Source: Stygiobacter sp. RIFOXYC2_FULL_38_25
GTDB lineage: Bacteria; Bacteroidota; Ignavibacteria; Ignavibacteriales; Melioribacteraceae
Length of the DNA: 64,000 nucleotides
Direction: 5' to 3'
NCBI GenBank assembly: GCA_001803165.1
Contig: MHAZ01000006.1
Location: forward strand, 63,428 to 127,427
In this document: in pieces, positions 1-8,049 of the stretch
Layout: every line of letters starts with the position of its first letter
How positions within the stretch are numbered: the first letter of the stretch is position 1
Translations under genes and position numbers: made by a program
The notes under the pieces: model-generated
The model's database searches: none
The model's input: the letters and a program-made list of their open reading frames with translations, nothing else
What the model was told of the DNA's origin: nothing

Positions 1-167
1 AAACGTGCAATATCATATTTCGGATCAGCGGCAGCAATCATTTCAATCGCACAACATGAAATTCCCATTGGCATTGGCCAGACAGAACTCTTGCGAGCCC
101 AGGAAACAACTGCATCTATCGTTGTAGTAAGAAATCCGTCTTGCGTAAGTTTTGCTTCTAATCCCAC
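1..167 (-). CDS. nuoB: NADH-quinone oxidoreductase subunit B, 5' part only
   Basis: The first 55 codons of NuoB, the subunit that carries the N2 iron-sulfur cluster in the peripheral arm of respiratory complex I. The visible protein starts [12 protein letters not shown] and contains [14 protein letters not shown], with the paired cysteines that ligate cluster N2 in this family. I chose a GTG start at 167 because an AAGGAGG ribosome site lies 6 bases upstream and the alternative frames lack one. The start overlaps the end of nuoA by 10 bases, so the two are translationally coupled. The gene runs off the left edge, so the other N2 ligands are not visible. Confidence 0.9.
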   Translation of the reverse strand, partial: MGLEAKLTQDGFLTTTIDAVVSWARKSSVWPMPMGISCCAIEMIAAADPKYDIAR

Positions 168-526
168 TTTAAGCCTCCTTTCATCAAGACATAAACGAAT
201 CCCAGCTCAAGTACTACTAAGAATATAAACATCGGTAGAAACGCAAAAATTCCATATCCGGCAAACAATGTTTTGAATTGAATAGCCCATGGATAAACAT
301 AAATTACTTCAATATCGAAAATGATAAAAAGCATTGCTACTAGATAATACTTGATTGAAATTCTTTCGTGGGTGGTTCCAATAGGATCTTTGCCGCTTTC
401 GTAAGGCATGGTTTTGATTTTGTTCGGACGGTGTGGACCGAAAATTACAGAGGAAAATACCACTGCTCCGCCGAAAATTGCGGCTACAAGAATGACAAGA
501 AAAACCGGTATGTAATCAACTATCAT
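158..526 (-). CDS. nuoA: NADH-quinone oxidoreductase subunit A
   Basis: Small membrane subunit of the proton-pumping NADH dehydrogenase (complex I), at the junction of membrane and peripheral arms. The 122 residues have three hydrophobic helices (about 8-30, 62-82, 90-115) and the family signature MPYESGKDP at about 41-49 followed by [19 protein letters not shown] with the conserved acidic residues of helix 2. Length is normal. It is the first gene of the nuo operon here, directly followed by nuoB with overlap. A Bacteroidota-type promoter candidate lies just upstream at 552-583. Confidence 0.95.
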   Translation of the reverse strand: MIVDYIPVFLVILVAAIFGGAVVFSSVIFGPHRPNKIKTMPYESGKDPIGTTHERISIKYYLVAMLFIIFDIEVIYVYPWAIQFKTLFAGYGIFAFLPMFIFLVVLELGFVYVLMKGGLKWD

Positions 527-551
527 ATTTAATTTTTGATTTTAGGTTGGC

Positions 552-583
552 GAAAAATAAGGCAAATGGGGTTACAAAGCAAA
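552..583 (-). promoter_or_regulatory. candidate promoter of the nuo operon
   Basis: On the minus strand TTTTG is followed after 20 bases by TATTTTTC, one mismatch from the Bacteroidota -7 box TAnnTTTG at the standard spacing to the -33 TTG. It lies 26 bases before the nuoA start. The assignment rests on motif match only. Confidence 0.4.
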
Positions 584-585
584 AT

Positions 586-656
586 GAGTGTAGAGTGAAA
601 AACGAAGAGTGTAGAACTTCAAAATTCTACACTCTATACTCTACGTTCTACACTAC
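586..656. repeat. nested inverted repeat between lysJ and nuoA
   Basis: A perfect 10-bp stem GAGTGTAGAA / TTCTACACTC (about 607-634) is flanked by further copies of the same GTAGAG/CTCTAC word on both sides, so several alternative hairpins can form. It follows the lysJ stop directly. It has no clean U-tract on the minus strand, so it may be a weak terminator, an mRNA 3' stabiliser or a repeat remnant. Confidence 0.5.
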
Positions 657-1811
657 TTAAGCTAATACTTCGGCTAAAACTGCTACAGCTTTATCCAAAT
701 CTTCATAGCTGATTGTTAATGGCGGCAGAAGTCTAAGAACCGTTGTTCCAGCCGGAAGTGAAAGAATTCCTTTTTCAAGCAGTTCAACTATAACAGGTTG
801 AGATTTATCTTTGAGCTCAATTCCGATCATCAAACCAATTACACGAATCTCGCGGACTTTGCTAAGCTGATGAGCAGATAATTTTTCCTTGAAATACTTT
901 CCTTTTGCTTCGGCTTGTTTCCACAATTTGTTATCTATCATATAATCAATTGAGGCAGTTCCGGCAGCACAGGCTAGTGGATTTCCGCCGAATGTTGAAC
1001 CGTGTTTTCCTTTTTCAATTTGAATTTTATCTGAACAAAGCAGTGCGCCCATCGGGAAACCGCCGGCAATTGATTTAGCGACTGTCATCATATCAGCTTC
1101 AATTCCATATTGCTCAATCGCGAACATTGTTCCGGTGCGGCAGAAGCCGGTCTGTATTTCATCAATGATGAGCATGATGCCCTTCTCATTACATAGCTCT
1201 CTTACTTGTTGGAAATATTCTTTCTGTCCAATGTTGATTCCGCCTTCACCTTGCACTAATTCTAAAATAATTCCGGCTGTTTGATCATCTGCAGCCTCGG
1301 CAAGTTTTTCAAAATTGTTGTATGGAACAAAAGAAAAACCGGGAACGAGCGGCTCGAAAATATCTCTGTATTCTTTCTTATAGGTAGCACTTAACGCGCC
1401 GTAAGTTCTTCCATGAAAACCTTTCATGGCTGAGATGAACTTTGTCTTTTTTGTATTTGATCTCGCAAACTTGATTGCGGCTTCCACTGCCTCGGTGCCG
1501 GAATTTGTGAGGAAAGCTCTCGTTAAATTCTTTGGTGCAACGCTGAACAACTTTTCTAGAAATATTGCTTTTGCATCATTGTAAAAAGTATTAGCACAAG
1601 TAATCAATGTTCCGGCTTGTTTGGAAATTGCTTCAACGACTTTTTCGTTACAATGACCAACATTAGCAACAGAAATACCGGAAGCTAAATCAATGTATTC
1701 CTTACCCTGATCGTCCCAAACGCGTGAGTCTTTTCCCTTAACCAGTACAACGTCTCTGCGCGGATAAACATCTAATTCATATTGTTGGATTAATGCTTTG
1801 TAGTCTTTCAT
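657..1811 (-). CDS. lysJ: [LysW]-aminoadipate semialdehyde / acetylornithine aminotransferase
   Basis: Class III PLP aminotransferase of the ArgD/LysJ family. In the LysW pathway it transfers an amino group from glutamate to LysW-bound aminoadipate semialdehyde, giving LysW-lysine (or LysW-ornithine). The phosphate-binding NSGTEA is at 103-108, KGFHGRT at 130-136, the cofactor aspartate in IIDEIQTG at 215-222, and the Schiff-base lysine is K246 in TVAKSIAGG. The length of 384 is usual. It is the last gene of the operon that starts with lysW, 14 bases after lysZ, with an AAGGAG ribosome site. Context favours LysJ over a dedicated ArgD, but sequence alone cannot exclude dual use. Confidence 0.85.
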   Translation of the reverse strand: MKDYKALIQQYELDVYPRRDVVLVKGKDSRVWDDQGKEYIDLASGISVANVGHCNEKVVEAISKQAGTLITCANTFYNDAKAIFLEKLFSVAPKNLTRAFLTNSGTEAVEAAIKFARSNTKKTKFISAMKGFHGRTYGALSATYKKEYRDIFEPLVPGFSFVPYNNFEKLAEAADDQTAGIILELVQGEGGINIGQKEYFQQVRELCNEKGIMLIIDEIQTGFCRTGTMFAIEQYGIEADMMTVAKSIAGGFPMGALLCSDKIQIEKGKHGSTFGGNPLACAAGTASIDYMIDNKLWKQAEAKGKYFKEKLSAHQLSKVREIRVIGLMIGIELKDKSQPVIVELLEKGILSLPAGTTVLRLLPPLTISYEDLDKAVAVLAEVLA

Positions 1812-1825
1812 CTTTTTCTCCTTAT

Positions 1826-2617
1826 CTAAGAAATTGTAGTACCTTTACCGTTGAGCGCATCTAATATCGGATGCTCTGTACGTCCGTCTGAAATTATTAC
1901 TGTTGTGTCTCCACCATCGAACAATTTTCTAATGGCAAGTATTTTTCTTTTCATCCTTCCTTCAACTTTTTCCTCCATTGCCACTAATTCGGCTTTGGAC
2001 ATTTTGAAAACAAGTGAAGCCGGATCATTTTTATCTAACAAAAATCCGGGAGCTTCAATTAGAGAAATAACTTTTTCTGTTTTCAATTCTGTTTGAAGTA
2101 ATGCTACTATGTCGTCATTTTCAGAATTGATTGCGAAGTTGTTTTCATCTATAAGAGGAACGCTAAGTACCGGGATGTAACCGTTATCTAAAAGCAATTC
2201 CAAAAGCTGTTTGTTTATAGCTTTTGGTTTACCGGAAAAATCACGCAGTAAAAGAGTCTTACCACCTTCGCGTACCTTAATCCCACTATTGCGCTTACCC
2301 TGAATTACTTTGCCATCTAAGCCGGAAAGTCCAACAGCGTTAATTCCGTTTTGCTGACAAAGCTCTACTATACGTTTATTCTTCAACCCGGCGTAAGCCA
2401 TCATCATCAAATCAATTGTTTCTTCGCTGCTCAATACCGAATCGTATCCGGAAAGTGATGTAACAACTTTCTTTTCGTAGTTTAGTTTCTGAGCTAATTC
2501 ATCGCGCAAAGCGTTTGCACCGTGTACAATTATAAATTTTTCTTGCAGAGTTGCCAGATCGGAAATAATTCCTTTTAGATTCAATTCCTTTCCGCCGCCA
2601 ATTTTAACTATAAACAT
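1826..2617 (-). CDS. lysZ: [LysW]-aminoadipate kinase
   Basis: Amino-acid kinase family (ArgB/LysZ) enzyme that phosphorylates the side-chain carboxylate of LysW-bound aminoadipate (or glutamate). The 263 residues start with the phosphate-binding KIGGG (5-9). They carry HGAN at 32-35, the substrate region around NAVGLSGLDGK, the ATP-domain segment SENDDIVALL, and a C-terminal GGDTTVIISDGR. The length matches the LysZ/ArgB group. It overlaps the preceding amidotransferase-like gene by 10 bases and has a GGAGCT ribosome site inside that gene. Position between lysY and lysJ in a lysW operon supports LysZ. Confidence 0.85.
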   Translation of the reverse strand: MFIVKIGGGKELNLKGIISDLATLQEKFIIVHGANALRDELAQKLNYEKKVVTSLSGYDSVLSSEETIDLMMMAYAGLKNKRIVELCQQNGINAVGLSGLDGKVIQGKRNSGIKVREGGKTLLLRDFSGKPKAINKQLLELLLDNGYIPVLSVPLIDENNFAINSENDDIVALLQTELKTEKVISLIEAPGFLLDKNDPASLVFKMSKAELVAMEEKVEGRMKRKILAIRKLFDGGDTTVIISDGRTEHPILDALNGKGTTIS

Positions 2618-3252
2618 TGGAGCTCCGTTAACGTGTTATTTTTAATCGGCTGCCAATCGACCTCTCCAATAAAAGGAGATGAACAAACGGCAACCATGCT
2701 TTCTACTTTTTTGATACTCATTGTAAAATATTCTTCATCTTCATTGAAGTGAGAATAAACAAAAGCTTTTTCACCATCTGTTGCAATTATATTCATCGCT
2801 CGTATGTAAGATGATTTCTTTTTAATGATTTCGGTTCCCTTGCTCAACGCTTCTCCAAAACTGCCTTTATCGAATCGTTTGATGTAATTAAATATTTTCT
2901 CCGCACCAATTCTTCCCTCTTCTTTAATCTTTACTCCACGAAGCTCACCATTAAAAACAAAAATGTTTTTGTCATCATAGAAAGGCATATTGTTTTCTAC
3001 AACAATTCCTTCATCCTTAAATGCGCTTCGTGCGTGAGCAATCAATCTAGTCGAGTTTCCGAATTGCGAAAGATCATCTTCCCAAATGGACTTTACATTC
3101 TTGTAATAATTCCATTTGCCGTTTTGCCAATATGCAAAGCCCCAACCGTGTCCTTGGTATTCTCTGCTCTTTTGGGATATCTCTGCGAATCTCGTTAAGT
3201 AGGTATTCACATCGAAATCATTTTTTGAATTCACATAAAGTAATCTGCACAT
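2608..3252 (-). CDS. class II glutamine amidotransferase-like Ntn hydrolase in the LysW operon
   Basis: A stand-alone Gn_AT_II (YafJ/EgtC-like) domain of 214 residues with no synthetase partner domain. After removal of Met1, Cys2 (MCRLLY) is the N-terminal nucleophile. GHGWGFA (34-40), AHARSA (72-77), NMPF (88-91) and the oxyanion-hole Asn-Gly of FNGEL (100-104) are the expected glutamine-site motifs. Such domains hydrolyse gamma-glutamyl amide bonds. Here it sits between lysY and lysZ, overlapping lysZ by 10 bases. LysW carries its substrates on the gamma-carboxyl of its C-terminal glutamate, so a role in releasing the product from LysW is an attractive inference, but unproven. Its ribosome site AGGA comes from the edge of the upstream hairpin repeat. 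Confidence 0.8.
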   Translation of the reverse strand: MCRLLYVNSKNDFDVNTYLTRFAEISQKSREYQGHGWGFAYWQNGKWNYYKNVKSIWEDDLSQFGNSTRLIAHARSAFKDEGIVVENNMPFYDDKNIFVFNGELRGVKIKEEGRIGAEKIFNYIKRFDKGSFGEALSKGTEIIKKKSSYIRAMNIIATDGEKAFVYSHFNEDEEYFTMSIKKVESMVAVCSSPFIGEVDWQPIKNNTLTELQCL

Positions 3253-3332
3253 TTTATTTTATCCTGAGCGAAGCGAAGAATCCCATTTCAAGTTATCAGA
3301 TAAGAGATTCTTCTCGCTTCGCTCCTCAGAAT
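3253..3332. repeat. imperfect palindromic intergenic repeat inside the lys operon
   Basis: CTGAGCGAAGCGAAGAATC is mirrored about 35 bases later by GATTCTTCTCGCTTCGCTC followed by CTCAG, giving a stem of roughly 20 bp. The word GAGCGAAG recurs at 24109-24143. It looks like a REP-type mobile hairpin, placed between lysY and the amidotransferase-like gene, where it could tune expression of the distal genes. Confidence 0.6.
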
Positions 3333-4379
3333 TTAAATTGGATGCAAGCCCGGAAATTCAAGTCCGGTTCTTTCATCAAAACCATACATAATATTGAACG
3401 CTTGCAGCGCTTGTCCGGCAGCGCCCTTCATTAAGTTATCTATCGCACTCACAACAACTAAGCGGTTTGAAAAATCATCTTTCTTGAAACCAATATCGCA
3501 GAAGTTAGTACCGCTTAAAAGCTTTGGCTCCGGGTAACGGTAAATGCCGTCGTTCTCTTTCACGATTCTTATGAATGGCTCGTTGCCGTAAGCATCACGG
3601 TAAACTTTCCAAATATCTTTTTCTTGCAAATCGTTTTTAAGAAATACGTGGCAAGTAGCAAGTAAGCCGCGAACCATATCAATCGCAGTAGCGGAAAAAT
3701 GAACTTGAATCTTTTTCCCGAAGGAAAGCTCTTGCAGCATTTCAGCTGTGTGTCTGTGTTTGGTCGGCATATAAGAACGCACAACACCGCTTCTTTCAGG
3801 ATGGTGCGAACCTTCATTCACTTTATTGCCGCCTTCACTGGAACCAGCTTTAACTTCAATTACTGTTCTATCTTCTTCAACTAATCCGGCTTTGTACAAT
3901 GGATATAAACCGAGAATGCTCGCTGTTGCGTTACAACCGGCACTGGAAATATAATTTGCTGTTTTCATTTCCTCGCGGTGAAGTTCCGGTATTCCGTAAA
4001 TGAATTCGTTCAGCAATTCAGGACGGGAATGTTTGTGTCCGTACCATTTTTCATACTCAGCGGCATCTTTAATTCTGAAGTCCGCGCTCAAATCAATAAT
4101 CTTTGGAGCTAACGCTTTGTACTGATCAATTTTATTCTGTGAACTGTTGTGCGGCAAACACAAAAATAAAAGATCGCACGGCTCAAGCTCAGTGGCCGAA
4201 ACAAATTTCATCTGTGTTGATTTGCGCAAGTTTGGATGAATCTTGTGCACAAACTTTCCAGTGTAACTTTCTGATGTAACTTGCTTCACTTCGACATTCG
4301 GATGAAACAGCAACAAGCGAAGTAGTTCTCCGCCGGTATAGCCGGATGCGCCAACAACTGATACTCTAATTTTCTCCAT
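3333..4379 (-). CDS. lysY: [LysW]-aminoadipyl phosphate reductase
   Basis: ArgC/LysY family NADPH-dependent reductase that converts the LysW-bound acyl phosphate to the semialdehyde. The N-terminal Rossmann motif GASGYTGGELL is at 10-20. The catalytic cysteine is C149 in SSAGCNATAS, and the histidine region HHPERSG...KHRHTAEM follows at about 193-215. The length of 348 is usual. Its ATG overlaps the lysX stop as TAATG, so it is translationally coupled to lysX. Function as LysY rather than ArgC is inferred from the lysW, lysX and lysZ neighbours. Confidence 0.87.
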   Translation of the reverse strand: MEKIRVSVVGASGYTGGELLRLLLFHPNVEVKQVTSESYTGKFVHKIHPNLRKSTQMKFVSATELEPCDLLFLCLPHNSSQNKIDQYKALAPKIIDLSADFRIKDAAEYEKWYGHKHSRPELLNEFIYGIPELHREEMKTANYISSAGCNATASILGLYPLYKAGLVEEDRTVIEVKAGSSEGGNKVNEGSHHPERSGVVRSYMPTKHRHTAEMLQELSFGKKIQVHFSATAIDMVRGLLATCHVFLKNDLQEKDIWKVYRDAYGNEPFIRIVKENDGIYRYPEPKLLSGTNFCDIGFKKDDFSNRLVVVSAIDNLMKGAAGQALQAFNIMYGFDERTGLEFPGLHPI

Positions 4380-5254
4380 TAAACTCTTCCTTCTGCAACT
4401 TGCAAAACATACTCAACCATTTTTTGTGGAATGTTAACGCCGGTTGTAGCAATACTGTTTTTGTATTCCATTGTATAGTTTACTTCGTTCACCATCAAAC
4501 CTTGCTCGGTTTCAAAAACATCTATCGCCACAATTCCACCACCAACTGCTTTTGCCGCGCTGACAGAAATATCGTTCAACTCATCAGTAACTACGCAGTT
4601 AGTTGCTTTCCCACCACGAGCTGTGTTTGTAATCCAGTGAGGAGATGTTCTATAAATCGCGGCAATACATTTATCTCCAACTACAAAACTTCTTATGTCT
4701 CTACCCGGAAGTCTTTCACCATTTTCAATTCTTGTTTTTTCAACATACTTCTGGATATAGAATATTGAATGATGGTAAGAACCAAGAACAGCTTTGTGCT
4801 CTAAGATTGCTTCAGCTGCGTCGCGGTCATTAATCTTTGAAAGTAATCTTCCCCAAGAACCAACAGCCGGTTTCAAAACTACCGGATAACCCATTTCTTC
4901 AATTGTTTTTAGTGCGGATTCTTCAGTAAAAGCAACTCTAACTTCCGGCTGCGGAACATTGTTTTCAGCAAGTGCGCATGATGTTAAAAGTTTATCGCCG
5001 CAGATTGTTGCAACGCCAAATGTATTCACTGTTTTAATTCCGGCAGTATCAAAAAGTTTTAAGCCGTGCAAAGCGCGCGAGTGATTAATGCTGCGTTCCA
5101 CAACAACATCATAATCAAACTTGTCTTTGCCAAGATTGAATGAGATTTCTCTGTCATCGATCATAACAAGTTCTAAACCCTTTACTGCATTGAACTCATC
5201 GATCAAGAATTTTTCGTCTTTACGAATTAATGAATGAAGCAAACCTATCTTCAT
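4379..5254 (-). CDS. lysX: LysW ligase, ATP-grasp (alpha-aminoadipate or glutamate to LysW)
   Basis: ATP-grasp enzyme of the RimK/LysX family that forms an isopeptide bond between the gamma-carboxyl of the last glutamate of LysW and the amino group of alpha-aminoadipate (or glutamate in ArgX homologues). The 291-residue protein shows the ATP-grasp lysine segment YPVVLKPA (123-130), the glycine-rich loop GSWGRL (132-137) and the metal-binding end [12 protein letters not shown] (256-267). All are typical of LysX. It has a GGAGAA ribosome site and is coupled to lysY by TAATG. Aminoadipate as the substrate is inferred from the homocitrate synthase gene next door. Confidence 0.88.
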   Translation of the reverse strand: MKIGLLHSLIRKDEKFLIDEFNAVKGLELVMIDDREISFNLGKDKFDYDVVVERSINHSRALHGLKLFDTAGIKTVNTFGVATICGDKLLTSCALAENNVPQPEVRVAFTEESALKTIEEMGYPVVLKPAVGSWGRLLSKINDRDAAEAILEHKAVLGSYHHSIFYIQKYVEKTRIENGERLPGRDIRSFVVGDKCIAAIYRTSPHWITNTARGGKATNCVVTDELNDISVSAAKAVGGGIVAIDVFETEQGLMVNEVNYTMEYKNSIATTGVNIPQKMVEYVLQVAEGRV

Positions 5255-5312
5255 AGTAGTTGTTCTCCGTTTATTAAATATTTTATTTACAACTGTAAAA
5301 AGTGAGCGAGGC

Positions 5313-6470
5313 TCACTTAGTGTAAGTCTGATGATGCTTTACTGCATCGACGATATGCTTGAGTTCGGCAAGTTCAACGGTTCTTCCGCGTTGACCGACA
5401 GATTTGACTTCTCTTAAGACATCTTGTTGTAAATCTTCTTCAAGAGAACTCTCTTCAATAAGTGCAAGTGCATACCTTAACGATGCAATACCCGACATAT
5501 GATCGAGAGAAAATGTTCTTGTTCGTCCTAACAACTCGGGATTGAGGCTTTCATAGTGCATCGGATTAACCGAAGCAGCATGAGTGTGAACTCCGGCGCA
5601 ATGTGTAAATGCGTTCTTTCCCGTTATTGGGAAGTTAGCCGGAATAGGAATTCCAGAATGTAGGCTTACAAGTTCATAAAGCTCTACTAACTTTGTTAAA
5701 TTCCATCTATTCTCTTTGTAATCAATTGTAAGAACAGATAGAAGTTGTGCGAGATCAACAATTCCCGCTCTTTCACCCAAACCAAGCGCAGCGGCATCAA
5801 TAATATCAACACCGGCGCGGTAAGCATCAAGCGCATTTGCTAATGCTAAACCGCGGTCGTTGTGGCAATGTACAGCAACTTTTGGAGAAAGATTACGTTT
5901 TGCAAATTCATCTTTTAATCTTGAGATATAATCGTACATACTGCGTTCAGTTCCCGGAACCATATAACCGGTTGTATCGGCAACGCTAATAATATCTGCA
6001 CCAGCTTCAACTGCAGCAACAGCAGCTTTAACAACATTTTCAAATTGAGAACGAACAGTATCTTCCGGAGTATATCTTATAAGAAGATCAGGCTTCTGCG
6101 CTTTTGCATATTTAATCACATCTGTAATTAACTGGCAAGCAGTATCCAAATCTTTTTTGAAAACAGTTTCTAACCTTTCATCCGAGACGCAGTAGAAGAT
6201 TCCAATAAAACCAACTCCGCATTCAAGAGCCAAATCAACATCAGCTTTTAATGAACGAGAGTGCGCACCGACAATTCTCTTATATCCCTTCTGAGCAATT
6301 GATTTAACTGCCGCATGGATTTCCGGAGTAACCATCGGATGACCCGCTTCAATAATATCAACTCCTACTTCATCAAGTAAGTTTGCTATTGCAAGCTTTA
6401 TGTGTTTATCGAAATAAACACCGGGAGTCTGTTCGCCTTCGCGTAATGTTGAGTCTAATACCCAGACCAA
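5313..6470 (-). CDS. hcs: homocitrate synthase
   Basis: DRE-TIM metallolyase condensing acetyl-CoA with 2-oxoglutarate to homocitrate, the entry step of the aminoadipate route to lysine. The metal site motif [12 protein letters not shown] is at 6-17 and the second metal motif HCHND at 201-205. The C-terminal portion has GVHTHAA and [14 protein letters not shown], which resemble homocitrate synthases more than 2-isopropylmalate synthases. It lacks the LeuA regulatory domain. The start is a TTG one base after the lysW stop, so the two are coupled. Family members can be confused with citramalate or isopropylmalate synthases; the lysW context decides the call. Confidence 0.82.
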   Translation of the reverse strand: MVWVLDSTLREGEQTPGVYFDKHIKLAIANLLDEVGVDIIEAGHPMVTPEIHAAVKSIAQKGYKRIVGAHSRSLKADVDLALECGVGFIGIFYCVSDERLETVFKKDLDTACQLITDVIKYAKAQKPDLLIRYTPEDTVRSQFENVVKAAVAAVEAGADIISVADTTGYMVPGTERSMYDYISRLKDEFAKRNLSPKVAVHCHNDRGLALANALDAYRAGVDIIDAAALGLGERAGIVDLAQLLSVLTIDYKENRWNLTKLVELYELVSLHSGIPIPANFPITGKNAFTHCAGVHTHAASVNPMHYESLNPELLGRTRTFSLDHMSGIASLRYALALIEESSLEEDLQQDVLREVKSVGQRGRTVELAELKHIVDAVKHHQTYTK

Positions 6471-6471
6471 T

Positions 6472-6657
6472 TTATTCGCCCCAGTCTTCTTCTTCTTGTG
6501 GAGCTTCTTTTACTTGCGGAGGATTAACAGAAATAATTTCCAATTCAGTTCCGCAATCGGAACACTCAATCAATTCACCTTGAACAGCATCTGCTGCAAG
6601 TTGAATTTGCGCTCCGCATACAGGACATTCCGCCGTGGCGGATAAATCTGCGTTCAT
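6472..6657 (-). CDS. lysW: amino-group carrier protein LysW
   Basis: Small acidic carrier protein on which aminoadipate (and in some organisms glutamate) is held during conversion to lysine or ornithine. The 61 residues have a zinc-ribbon-like set of cysteines at 11, 14, 32 and 35 (CPVC and CSDC) and end in the diagnostic EDWGE, whose final glutamate carries the substrate. It is the first gene of a seven-gene operon, with an AAGGAAG ribosome site and a Bacteroidota-type promoter upstream. The identification is very secure because of the C-terminal motif and the neighbours. Confidence 0.95.
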   Translation of the reverse strand: MNADLSATAECPVCGAQIQLAADAVQGELIECSDCGTELEIISVNPPQVKEAPQEEEDWGE

Positions 6658-6686
6658 TTTTTACTTCCTTGTTAATAAAAGTGTTG

Positions 6687-6717
6687 CAAAAGTATGAAAC
6701 AATATTTTTTTGTGCAA
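6687..6717 (-). promoter_or_regulatory. candidate promoter of the lysW operon
   Basis: On the minus strand a TTG (-33) is followed after 20 bases by TACTTTTG, an exact TAnnTTTG -7 box of the Bacteroidota primary sigma. It lies about 30 bases before lysW. No operator or riboswitch fold was recognised in the remaining leader. Confidence 0.55.
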
Positions 6718-6819
6718 TAAAAGTTAAAGTTATAAGACAATTTTTATTTGGGATTAAAAGATGGAATTATCGTTGTGCATAATTATTCAGAACTATGCAA
6801 AACCATGCACGTGGTCTTT

Positions 6820-8034
6820 TTATGATTTTGGGCTTTCTAATTTCTGCAAGTAAGTATTTTTAACAACAGTAAAATCAGCTTTATACTTTTTGCTAAGAGA
6901 AGCTGTTGCTTGATTCTTCTCGCGGAAAGGATCTACTTGTTTGCCGTTTTTCCAGAAGCGATAACAAACATGAGGACCGCTTGCCAATCCGGTACTGCCG
7001 ACAAATCCAATTACTTGTCCTTGAGAAACTTTAGCACCGCGTCTCATTCCTTTTGCTATACGAGACATGTGGAGATATTGAGTTGTATAATTTGCGCTAT
7101 GTTTTATCTTTACATAGTTACCATTACCACCACGGTAGCCTGCTTCAACTACTACACCATGCGCTGTTGACTGAATTGGTGTGCCGTAAGCTGCCGCGAA
7201 ATCAGTTCCTAAGTGAGCTTTTGTTCTATGTAATACCGGATGATATCTATTCTTCGAATACTTAGATGAAATTCTGTATCTAAATTTAATCGGCGCAGTT
7301 AAAAACATTCCCAGCATCCCACCGCCATTCGCATCATAATAACTGTTAGCTTTTTCTTTCTCATATAGGAAAGCAAAATTATCTTTCTTTTTATGGTTGA
7401 TTTTTGCAGCGAGAATTTTCCCGATCATAGTCGGCTTTCCCTCAACATAAATCTGCTCGTAAAGTATATCAAATTTGTCGTTTGGCTGAAGTGCGCCAAA
7501 ATCAATTTGGCTTTCAAAAACATCTGCGGTGTTGTATCCGATATTTTCATCAAAGCCGAGAGCTATTAAGTCTTGGCTGAGATTTTCTTTTATCTCACCA
7601 CTAGCTACAACTTCTTTTACAGTAAACGGTTTTTTCTCTTCGGTAACTTTAATTGAGTCGCGGAGATCAAATATAACATGATCAATTTCATTAACTACAT
7701 ACACCATGTACTTCAAAGTTTCTACGGAATCCCACTTAGCATAAATAAATAATTCCTTCCCTGCTCTAAATTTACTAAGTGGAAAAACTTTGAGAGCTTT
7801 GAGTTCAATGTCATGAATCATTTGAGGTGAAACGCCATGAGGCGCAAGAATATCACTTACTGTTTCATCAGCTTGGATTGTATCGCAAACTTCTATCAAA
7901 TCATCAATGGCAACAAGATTAAATGGATTTGCTCTTGGTTCAACTTTAGTGACTATCGGTTCATTTTTCTTGCATGAGGATAACATTACAGCCAAAAATA
8001 TTAGCAGTAAAATCGAACGGGTTTTAATTTGCAT
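6820..8034 (-). CDS. M23 family metallopeptidase lipoprotein
   Basis: Predicted outer-envelope peptidoglycan hydrolase. A lipoprotein signal with lipobox LSSC ends at about residue 21. A middle region of about 230 residues, resembling the N-terminal substrate-occlusion domain of this class, precedes a C-terminal M23 domain. H274 and D278 (HLGTDFAA) are zinc ligands and H321 (YLHM) fits the central histidine. The usual final HxH is HVC (355-357), so the third zinc ligand would be a cysteine. It lies 15 bases after the moxR-like gene, in a run of envelope-folding genes. The substrate would be cell-wall cross-links, or the protein may regulate another hydrolase. Confidence 0.82.
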   Translation of the reverse strand: MQIKTRSILLLIFLAVMLSSCKKNEPIVTKVEPRANPFNLVAIDDLIEVCDTIQADETVSDILAPHGVSPQMIHDIELKALKVFPLSKFRAGKELFIYAKWDSVETLKYMVYVVNEIDHVIFDLRDSIKVTEEKKPFTVKEVVASGEIKENLSQDLIALGFDENIGYNTADVFESQIDFGALQPNDKFDILYEQIYVEGKPTMIGKILAAKINHKKKDNFAFLYEKEKANSYYDANGGGMLGMFLTAPIKFRYRISSKYSKNRYHPVLHRTKAHLGTDFAAAYGTPIQSTAHGVVVEAGYRGGNGNYVKIKHSANYTTQYLHMSRIAKGMRRGAKVSQGQVIGFVGSTGLASGPHVCYRFWKNGKQVDPFREKNQATASLSKKYKADFTVVKNTYLQKLESPKS

Positions 8035-8049
8035 TCGTAGAAAGTCTTG

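Noticed and set aside
4400-4833. Plus-strand frames opposite lysX
   Set aside because: Antisense to a well-conserved ATP-grasp gene with no ribosome site.
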